From positions 677,880 to 741,879 of the forward strand of contig NW_006920878.1 of NCBI RefSeq assembly GCF_000417875.1: 64,000 nt of DNA, written 5' to 3'. How positions within the stretch are numbered: the stretch's first letter is position 1; the number at the start of each line of letters is the position of its first letter. The translations under genes were made by a program, and so were the position numbers. This stretch comes from Pseudozyma flocculosa PF-1. Its lineage: Eukaryota; Basidiomycota; Ustilaginomycetes; Ustilaginales; Ustilaginaceae. The notes under the pieces were generated by a model that saw nothing but the letters and a program-made list of their open reading frames with translations, had not been told where the DNA came from and did not search any database. Positions 57,601 to 64,000 of this stretch are shown one piece after another.

Positions 57601-58043
57601 CGCGCGGGCCGCCGGATGCGTCGGCGGCGGGCGGTCTGGGCGAGGCGGCGGGTGCGCGTACGCCCGAGACGGACGACGAGGATGGCGAGTGGGACGACGA
57701 TGACGCCGACGACATCCACGGCGGCGCCGGGGCCGGGGCAAAGTCACGCAACAAGGATCTCGCCTTCCTCTCCGACATGCTCGGACCGGGTGGGCTCGAG
57801 GCCCTCAACGCCGATGGTGGCGACGGCGACGACGACTTTTGGAGCCTCAACCCGTCGGAGCGCGATCCGGACATCCTCAACGATGCCGTCTACTCGATGG
57901 ACTTCAAGGCTTTCCTCGAGGAGTTCTTCCTCGGCCTCTCCCAGAGCCGGGGCGAGGATCTGCAGCGCGTCTACTCGCTCCTCAACGACGAGGAGCAGAA
58001 GTGGGTCAGGATGGCCGTCGAGGCTGCTGGTCGTCGTCAGTGA
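54675..58043 (+). CDS. KAP114: importin-beta family karyopherin Kap114 / importin-9
   Basis: Single exon, 1,122 aa (yeast Kap114 1,004; human IPO9 1,041). HEAT-repeat helices run throughout. The N-terminal importin-beta region contains ATRSEAERELSAIQ and LRQSAGIALRKFITRRW. An acidic loop (ETDDEDGEWDDDDADD, about residue 996) near the C-terminus fits Kap114/IPO9, where it helps chaperone H2A-H2B. Cargo known for the family: histones H2A-H2B and TBP. The C-terminal FWSLNPSERDPD and SMDFKAFLEEFF also fit importin-9. It shuttles through the nuclear pore with Ran. It is convergent with APE4, 231 nt between stop codons. Confidence 0.93.
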   Translation: MAEHQLAALLEATLSPDNATRSEAERELSAIQGPDSDAQGNVGLALVNLLLDASLALHLRQSAGIALRKFITRRWSPYFDPFAGSPAVDAAVKDQIRQRLLQGLADPQRKVRLATSYAISTIAGPDYPDQYPQLLPCLQHLLQQDDPHAIHGAMTLLCDFVKVEMDEVQLMQVAREVLPTLEELLADEQRHTPHIRARCILVFRQCLTTLFMVRESFPDVAKQASNELLPRWLSAMESLLAKDAAAELQSGGERGWETLSLRNEIFKTLKVAAMFRSQFKSHVDGLIRLSLANLSSLLPVFTRVYLSSSSDVTPPAGEEGDDDVAADLPSLACSILDFIAEASRGDRCRAVFLSGGTGGDGAETEALSQLVALLLVYVDMTTDDEDNWANDANAFIADEDDETLAYSLRIATADLLGTLIEDYPGPALRCLGREVERRVQQGSASKARGEEEWWKAPEGVLTAIGNNAEAITEILDAQSASGQSNLDVEAIFTNVVLPNVGADAPPFLQGRGFVFASQFASTLPQELAVQFLEAAVNAIDSDAASLPVKISAVRTIKNFFRHLPSRTVAPFAGRIVRQLGPLLTQASEDTLVLVVETIQSVVVEDEEAAHTAEGPLPPIVEPQVIGSIVQAALQIWAPNARDVILLSVVSDLLESLAGSRQQGVPDVVVQSSMPLLAAAIGSGIEQQDNEPSALAETAVELAKSVLDGAESAALRGVVAILCPNLLKVLKVSEDRDVQQNGIECLTLLVRKCGPELLAWREPAAASAPSAVESILEVVARQLAPTDSSESGGLAIGDLVIALLRKAGDQIGPVLPQLVDAMVRRLATAQTGTFCQSLIVPIAFLMHRDDAQAKQVMDLLEGIAIAPSTGGGGGADEASSAAASGSGLEVLLRKWVENADTLQGFWQQRISAMALCKVVGSGRRLLGEVVVRGDLIPDTSNVIRTRSRAKTMPHQYTQVPLLAKMVKLLIKDWTQATRGPPDASAAGGLGEAAGARTPETDDEDGEWDDDDADDIHGGAGAGAKSRNKDLAFLSDMLGPGGLEALNADGGDGDDDFWSLNPSERDPDILNDAVYSMDFKAFLEEFFLGLSQSRGEDLQRVYSLLNDEEQKWVRMAVEAAGRRQ

Positions 58044-58274
58044 GCGACATGTGAGGGGGACAGCGAGTGGCCAGCCGGTCGGTCGGTCGGCCGCCCGCCC
58101 AGCCATGCAGGAACGCTGACGGGCATGAAGACACACGCGAGGCTCGCAAACGAGCAGAGAAGGGGCAAGATAGGCATTGTATTGCAGGGTCTATCCACCG
58201 CCGAGCCGTCGCGGTCGCCATCGCCAACACCGCCACTGACCACCGCGCCAGCCCCGAAAAGGAGAGCCACGGCC

Positions 58275-59825
58275 CTAGTCGGTGGTGAGCTGGGCGTCGA
58301 CCTTTTCAAAGCTCTCGAAAAAGTGCTGGAAGAGGCGGATCTTGAGCTCGACGTCGCGGGATCCGCACGTTTCGCGGATCGAGTGCATGCTGAGCTGCGG
58401 GTTGCCGAGGTCGACGGTGCGGATGCCGAGCTTGCTGAGCATGGGCCCGATGGTGGAGCCGCAGGGCATGTTGTTCTTGACGACAAACGACTGGAGGGGC
58501 ACGTCTGCGAGCTTGGCGATGCGGCGGATGAGAAAGGCCGTCGGGCCCGTGGTGGCGTAGCGCTGCTTGACGTTGGTCTTGATGACGGGCCCGCCGTTGA
58601 GCTTGGGCCGGTGGTTTTCCTCGTAGTAGGACGGGTAGTTTGGGTGGAAGCCGTGCGCCATGTCCGACGAGACGAGGAACGACTTGGCAATCGAGCGGTC
58701 GACGGCCGTCGGGTGCGGTGCGCCGGCGTCGCTGGCGTCGCTGCTGGCGCCGTCGATGTGGATCGAGACGAGTCGGTGGACGAGGGAGCTGAGCATGTTG
58801 GACTCGGCGCCGTGGGTCGAGACGCTGCCGACCTCTTCGTTGTCAAACAGGGCAATGGCGCGGATCGAGGCCGAGTCGTCGAGGGCCGAGGGCGACGAGA
58901 GCGAGTCAATCAGGCCCTCGGTGGCGCAGAAGCACGACATCTGGTTGTCGAGGCGCGGCGAGTGGATAAACTCGTGGTTGATGCCGCCGATTGAGGCGGG
59001 CTGGGTGTCGTAGAGGCTCAGCTCAAAGTCCTGGATCTGGTCGACGGCGACGCCGAGCTCGGATGCCAGCAGGTCGAGGAGCACGCTGTGGTGCTTTTCC
59101 GTCATGAGGGGCGTCCCGACGGCCTGGGCGCCGACGCTGTCGCTGCCGTCGTCGGCGGCGGCGGCCGAGGCAGACGAGGAAGCCTTTTTGTTGAGCGCGT
59201 CCGAGGCGAGTCCGAGGATGGGCAGGGTGTGATCCTCTGCGCTGAACTTGAAGGCCTCGTTTACGGTGCGGTCGAGGTGGATGGCGAGGGTGGGGATGCG
59301 GAGGATGGGGCGCTTGATGTGGACGAGCTTTGCGGTGAACGACTCGTGGTGGGCCGAGTCCGAGACAATGACCCTGCCGGCGAGCGAGAGGTCGCGGTCG
59401 AACCAGCTGGCCCAGATGCCGCCGCCGTAGGTCTCTACGCCGCACTGGAGGTAGCCCTCCTTTGCGCGCTTGGACACGGGCTTGATCTGGAAGTTTGGCG
59501 AGTCGGTGTGGGCGCCGACGACGTGTACGCCGTTGCCCGGCTTGAAGTTTTTGCCGACGGCAAAGGCGACGAGGGCGGACTGGTTGCGCGTGTAAAAGTA
59601 CTTTCCGCCGCGCTTTACGGCGCCGTCCCAGAGCTGGGACTCGGTGAGGCGGACAAAGCCGGCGGCCTCGAGCATGGCGGCCGAGGTGGCTGCGGCGTGG
59701 AAGGGGGTGGGGCTGGCATCGACGTAGCGGAGGAAGCGGCGTGCTGCTGCGATGTCGTCGCTGGCGAGGAGCGAAGGGTTCGAGGCGGACGGGTTGGAGG
59801 CCGTGGCGGGGTGCATGGCCGTCAT
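58275..59825 (-). CDS. APE4: aspartyl aminopeptidase (M18)
   Basis: Single exon, 516 aa from the ATG at 59825 (a second ATG follows three codons later). The frame remains open to 60050 but upstream codons are Pro/Ser repeats typical of the CT-rich leader. M18 features: FLRYVDASPTPFHAAATS, first metal-ligand region VVGAHTDSPNFQIKP (~105), ALFDNEEVGSVSTHGAES (~327), HGFHPNYPSYYEENHRP, and the C-terminal MPCGSTIGPMLSKLGI and SMHSIRE. It is a dinuclear zinc peptidase removing N-terminal Asp/Glu; yeast Ape4 is cytosolic and delivered to the vacuole by the Cvt route. It shares a 544-nt divergent promoter with REV7. Confidence 0.95.
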   Translation of the reverse strand: MTAMHPATASNPSASNPSLLASDDIAAARRFLRYVDASPTPFHAAATSAAMLEAAGFVRLTESQLWDGAVKRGGKYFYTRNQSALVAFAVGKNFKPGNGVHVVGAHTDSPNFQIKPVSKRAKEGYLQCGVETYGGGIWASWFDRDLSLAGRVIVSDSAHHESFTAKLVHIKRPILRIPTLAIHLDRTVNEAFKFSAEDHTLPILGLASDALNKKASSSASAAAADDGSDSVGAQAVGTPLMTEKHHSVLLDLLASELGVAVDQIQDFELSLYDTQPASIGGINHEFIHSPRLDNQMSCFCATEGLIDSLSSPSALDDSASIRAIALFDNEEVGSVSTHGAESNMLSSLVHRLVSIHIDGASSDASDAGAPHPTAVDRSIAKSFLVSSDMAHGFHPNYPSYYEENHRPKLNGGPVIKTNVKQRYATTGPTAFLIRRIAKLADVPLQSFVVKNNMPCGSTIGPMLSKLGIRTVDLGNPQLSMHSIRETCGSRDVELKIRLFQHFFESFEKVDAQLTTD

Positions 59826-60369
59826 GGTCAAGGGTCGGGCGGGGTGCGAGGGGACGAGGTGGGGGAGGATGCGAGCGAGTGACGACGAGGGAAGGGGGCA
59901 GAAGCGGTGGAGGAGTAGAGACGACAGCTTGAAGGCGGACGGTGGTGGTGGTGGTGGTGGTAAGGATGGTGGTGGTGGTCGAGTAGTTGATGCAGGTGAA
60001 GTCAAAGGCGAGGGAGGAGGCACGAGGAGCCAAGAGTGAGCGAGAAGCAAAGGCTGCCTCCCTCACTTTTCGCCGCCGCTGGGCCTGGCTGGTGCGTCGG
60101 ACGACACTGCACCGAAAAAAGCGGGGGGTGCCGGCTGTTCTGGCTGTTCTGGCTGGATGGCCAGCTTGGCCAGCCGGCTGTCAGCTGCGCCCACAGCAAA
60201 GTCCGGCGGCACCTCGTCGCCTCGACCCTGCCTAGCCTAGCCTGGGCCTGGCTGGACCCTGGATTCCCTCGCGGGCCCTTTGGCGGTCGGTGCCGTGTTG
60301 GTCTCGATGTCGGCCTGGCCACCTTCCACCACCACCACCACCACCACCGTCGCCACACGCGCTGCCGCC
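59826..60369. promoter_or_regulatory. divergent promoter APE4 / REV7
   Basis: 544 nt between two oppositely directed start codons. Both leaders carry CCA-type trinucleotide runs on their sense strand: GGTGGT at 59939-59980 (sense ACC for APE4) and CCACCA at 60326-60349 (sense for REV7). One CCTAGCCTG copy lies at 60236-60244. No TATA box is evident. Confidence 0.55.
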
Positions 60370-62014
60370 ATGGACAAGGGCAAGGCGCGCGCACTCGAGC
60401 CCAACATTGGCGTCGCCGCCGACCCCGCCGCCTCGTCGCCCCTCTCGTACAACCAGCTCGTCGATGCCCTCGTCGACTTTCTCGAAGTCGCATTCCACAC
60501 CATCCTCTGCCTCCGCGGCGTATACCCAAACGACGTATTCACCCGCAGGAAAAAGTACTCGCACCCCTGCTACCAGTCACGCCACCCGGGCCTCAACGAG
60601 TACATCGCACGCATCCTACGCAGCCTAAAGGCCGAGGTACACCAGGTGAGCATTCGCCTTGTCGCCTGCAAGCACCGCGACCGCGATCGCGACCGCCACC
60701 CATACCACCCACAAGCAACCAGCTGCCACCTCGGAACCACGCTGACATGGGCAGCGGCCCTCTGACCGCCTACCTTCCCTCCGCCCCCAGTCCAAGGTCG
60801 ACAAGGTCTTCCTCGTCATACGGCCCAACGTCGCCTCGCCACCCTCACCCTCGCCCACTCTCTCGCCCTCGGCCAGCACCTCGTCCCCCCACACATCCTC
60901 ATCGCCAGCCGCCGCCTACGAGCGCTTCACATTCGCCCTCTCCTACATCCTGCCCTCGTCGCACATCGACCCGCGCGACCGCAACCTCGCCCTCTCGCAC
61001 AACCTCACCCGCTCCGAGCTCGACATTATCTTCCGCGGCTTCCTCCAAAAGCTCATGGTCGTCGACGGCGCACTCTACGACATTCCCAACGCCACCGCCA
61101 CCGCCACCGGAGGGGGTGGTACCGCGTCGCAGGCCGGTCAGGAGGGCGAACTGACGTTTGCTGTCGTCATCGAGATGAACGACGACGCTACCCCTTCGGG
61201 TCAGGCAAAGGATCAGCCGGCCGAGGGAGATTGGATCTTTGCCGATGACGACAATATCGGCAGATTGGCGAGGGCCGACGAGAGGAGGAGGAGAGGCGAA
61301 GAGGATAGGCTGCGCCGCGCCCAGCTTGGACAACCCCCGGCGTCAAAGGACGGCGGCCGTCCCTCGGGCTCCCACTCGGATGCCGATTCCGCTTCCGCTT
61401 CCGACGACGACGATGACGGATCGAGACCCACAGTCCGACACATCAAGACGCTCGACTCGGGCGTCATCAACATGATGATGTACGTCGAAGAGGACCTCGT
61501 AGCCAAGCTCGGTCCATCCGCTCCACGGCATCGCCGCCGCCGCAGCAGCGATCGCAACGCCGCCAGCGGCCGCCAGGGTCAGGGTCAGGGTCAGGGTCAG
61601 GGTCAGGGTCAGGGTCAGGGTCAGGGTCAGGGGCCCAGCAGCAGAAAAGATTCGACCACAACCGCTGCGTCCGCAGCATCCCGGCTGCTCTCGACGAAAG
61701 CGAGTCAGCTTCTCCACTCCGACGTCCACTCGCAGCAGCAAGCGGGCAGCAGGACATCGAGGAACCGGGCTAAGCGACTAGACGGAGAGAGGGAGCTCGA
61801 CCAGCCGCCCGTGGCCGACTTTGACTCTATGGCGGCTGGCGGCAGGCGAGCAAAGGGCGCTGCTAAGCGGAAGCGCGCCAGGATGACGCTCGGCGACACG
61901 CGCGCCGCGGAAAGCGAGAGCGAGAGCGAGAGCGATAGCAGCCATGCCATGTCCGACGATCGATCCAGCATCGACATACGGGACGCTGGTGGCAGCGACG
62001 TCGACTTGCGGTGA
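60370..62014 (+). CDS. REV7: Rev7/MAD2L2-type HORMA protein with inserts and long C-terminal tail
   Basis: Two exons, 60370-60645 and 60791-62014 (145-nt GTGAGC...CAG intron), 499 aa against 211 in human. The HORMA core is clear: LVDFLEVAFHTILCLRGVYP, then VFTRRKKYSHPCYQSRHPGLNEYI, then VDKVFLVI and YERFTFALSYI. The safety-belt segment is split: DWIFADDDN is separated from HIKTLDSGVINMMMYVEEDL by about 55 charged residues. The tail after it contains (QG)10 from a hexanucleotide repeat and Ser/Glu runs. Family role: accessory subunit of DNA polymerase zeta in translesion synthesis, and shieldin-like repair in animals. In-frame ATGs at 60280 and 60307 are less likely because they translate a (CCA)n leader. 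It is convergent with CSN2 (146 nt). Confidence 0.93.
61573..61632 (+). repeat. CAGGGT hexanucleotide repeat encoding (QG)10
   Basis: Ten perfect 6-nt units inside the REV7 coding sequence. The repeat is in frame and length changes by whole units keep the frame. The unit (TCAGGG in another register) differs by one base from the TTAGGG telomere repeat, but here it is coding. Confidence 0.95.
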
Positions 62015-62160
62015 CCGACCGAGAGCGAGGGCGAGGGCGAGGGCGAGGCGGGAAGCAGTGGGTGCGTGGGGTTCGGCGGCGGGTAAAATACAGATGCATG
62101 CGCGGACAGGGTACGGAGACGGGACACACTAGGGCTGCTGCGATGGCAGGAGCGAAAATC

Positions 62161-63937
62161 TCAACCTCGCAGCATCGGACCCAGGCCTATCCTCGACAGA
62201 CCGGGCCCGCCAGGACCGACGGCGGAAGTCACGCCTCCGCCAGGGCCAGAGCCTGCGCGGTGCAAAAGCGAGTCGGAACCGACCCAGCGACAGACATCGA
62301 GGCAAAGCCATCAGCAAGGACTTTTCGAACCTTCGACCTGTGCCGGTCACGGATCGGGTGCGGCACTCACCGTGCTTGTGGCCGACTGCGCCCTGGAGCC
62401 TGTCGACTTCGGAGCTCCACCTGCCGAGTGCGTCGTACCTGGCGCGGTTGACGCTGGCGGTGGACCGGTCGAGGTCGAGGAAGCCGCGTACCTGGTCAAT
62501 CTTGCCGTGGATCTTGTCGTCGAGGATGAGGGACATGACGAGGTCCTCGACCTGGTCCATTTCGACGTTGAGCTCGCGCACGAGGAAGCCGAGCTCGATG
62601 CGCGAGTAGGGCTTGATGATGTCGATGAGGTACTGGGTGCGCAGGCCCTTTAGGACGTCGTCGATGTAGGCCTTGATGAAGGGGTCGTCGAGGATCGTCT
62701 CTTGGTTGTCGCGCAGGATCTTTTCGGCCTCGTGGACTTGGCGCCGCTGGTAGGCGCTGACCAGGTTGGTCATGGCGACAATCTGCGGGTCGTTTTTGTA
62801 GGGCTTGGTCTCCTGCGAGTCGAACGGGTTGATGTCGCTGCCCATGAGCATGTGGGCGAGGACGAGGTACTTGAGCACCTGGATGCGCTGCGGGCTGCCG
62901 GCCTCGTCGTAGTTGAGGAAAGCCTGGAAAAAGTCGACCTGGGCCGCCTCCCAGCTCTTTTCCGACATGTGCATCTTGCCGCCGCACTCGCGGATGACGC
63001 CCATGATGCGCGGGTGCGGGATGGCGCTCTTGACCTGGAGGGTGGCGTTGTAGACGTCCTTGAGCTTCTTGAAGTTGCCCAGCTCGCCGTACATCTGGAT
63101 CTCGAGGGCAAAGATCTCGAGGAGGATGGTGCCCTTGGACTGGTCGTCGCCGCCGTCGGGGTCGGTGCAGTAGGCGCGGAGCTCCTTGATCGTCTTTGCC
63201 AGGCGGCCCCACTCCTTGCGCGCGAGCCAGAGGCGGGCGAGCTTGAGGTCGGTCTTTACGCTCAGGCGCTCGTTTTTGGCCTCCTCGAGTGCGCTCTTTG
63301 TGACGTCGTAGAACGACTCCATGGTCGAGAGGTCGATGTCGGTGGCGCCCGAGACGTAGTCGAGGATGTTGTTGATCGACTTTTCGCTGTAGTTGCGCGT
63401 GACGGCCGACTTTGTGTAGGAGAGGAGGGCGGTGTAGGTCTCGAGTGCGCGGGCGTGGTTGCCGCGGTGGAAGTGGATCTTTGTCTGCTGCTTGAGCGCC
63501 TTGAAGCCCCAGTCGCCCTTTTCCCCCTCGGCTTCGACGACGGCCTGCAGCTCGCGGATGGCCTCGTCCGGGTCGGACTCTTTGATATTTTTGGCATTGT
63601 AGTAGCGATTCTCGATGCCGGCGTCGGCGTTGTCGTCGTCGTCGTCATCTTCCTCGTACTCGAAGTCGTAGTCCTGGGAAGATGTGGGGCGAGAGAACGG
63701 GGGGAAAGTGCCGCGGTGGACGGGTCAGCGATCCGGTGCGAGCCGCACTGAATCTACGCCATGCCGCATATCGACGACGGCGAAGACTCACCTCGTCTGC
63801 GGCATCGTCCATGATAAACTAAGGGGGGGGGGGCAAAAGAGGGGATGAGTGTGGGTGGGTAGGAAGGGGATCCGCGGCGATCAAAGAGCTGTGCGGGTGG
63901 AGCGGATTGAAAGGGTGCGCACCTCTTCGTCGGACAT
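62161..63937 (-). CDS. CSN2: COP9 signalosome subunit 2
   Basis: Four exons: 63937-63923 (15 nt), 63818-63792 (27 nt), 63673-62371, and 62252-62161; 478 aa (human 443). The two tiny exons give MSDEE and FIMDDAADE, leading into DYDFEYEEDDD, which matches the acidic N-terminus of Csn2. The body is strongly conserved: NRYYNAKNIKESDPDEAIREL, AVTRNYSEKSINNILDYV, SAIPHPRIMGVIRECGGKMH, NPFDSQETKPYKNDPQIVAM, and a PCI/winged-helix end (IKPYSRIELGFLVRELN). Within the CSN it binds cullins and supports Nedd8 removal by Csn5, which is not in the window. The last exon is my best reconstruction: the donor at 62370 and CAG at 62253 give a Gly-rich tail ending at TGA 62161. Intron 1 ends in an 11-C tract before TTAG. 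Confidence 0.93.
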
Positions 63938-64000
63938 GATGGCTGGCTAGCGAGTGTGATTGGTGAGAGGAGAGATGCAGGCGGGGTGCGGAAGGATGAG

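Noticed and set aside
54663..57719. 1,018-codon open frame antisense to KAP114
   Set aside because: It mirrors the codon pattern of the true gene: GC-rich third positions remove stop codons from the opposite strand. The translation is Arg/Leu/Glu/Val-rich without domains.
59826..60050. N-terminal extension of aspartyl aminopeptidase
   Set aside because: The upstream codons translate a CCA/CCT-rich leader into Pro/Ser/Leu, and the ATG at 59825 gives the family's usual length.
61573..61632. Telomeric or interstitial telomere repeat
   Set aside because: The unit is CAGGGT/TCAGGG, not TTAGGG, and it is in frame inside REV7, so coding slippage is the simpler explanation.

Overview
This 64 kb window looks like nuclear DNA of a GC-rich basidiomycete fungus, most likely a smut-type or yeast-like member of the Ustilaginomycotina. 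The kingdom is well supported: I can place 15 short spliceosomal introns (92 to 149 nt, nearly all GTGAGT/GTGCGT...CAG), typical eukaryotic genes (Bdp1, COP9 subunit 2, Rev7, importin-9, U1A/U2B''), and the fungal fusion of two purine enzymes. The lineage is an inference from GC content, sparse introns and CT-rich leaders. I saw no rRNA, tRNA, CRISPR array, transposon ORF or phage gene.

Layout, left to right: an AMID/AIF-type flavoprotein (-); bifunctional GARS/AIRS of purine synthesis (+); a wax-synthase-like MBOAT membrane protein (+); a small secreted GPI-type protein (+); an unknown 372-aa protein (-); an M1 zinc aminopeptidase with a 5-nt microexon (-); a Yor1/MRP-type ABC transporter (-); a 1,338-aa disordered orphan (-); a secreted alpha/beta hydrolase (-); TFIIIB subunit Bdp1 carrying an extra HMG box (-); a U1A/U2B''-type RNA-binding protein (+); an F-box/JmjC dioxygenase with a very long AUG-free leader (+); importin Kap114 (+); aspartyl aminopeptidase (-); Rev7 HORMA protein (+); and COP9 signalosome subunit 2 (-).

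The right end (53.9-64 kb) is compact: Kap114/Ape4 and Rev7/Csn2 are convergent pairs with 231 and 146 nt between stop codons, and Ape4/Rev7 share a 544-nt divergent promoter. The middle is gene-poor: 32.5-36.6, 37.8-40.7 and 45.7-49.9 kb hold no credible gene but many short tandem repeats (GGCA, GTCG, TG, TGATC) and a recurring 9-mer CAGGCTAGG. The genes do not form a pathway or cluster; this is mixed housekeeping content with a few membrane or secreted accessory proteins.

The strongest second-look items are the HMG box inside Bdp1, the 5-nt microexon, the 1.9 kb stretch without ATG ahead of the JmjC gene, the hexanucleotide-encoded (QG)10 tract and safety-belt insert in Rev7, and the dispersed CAGGCTAGG motif.
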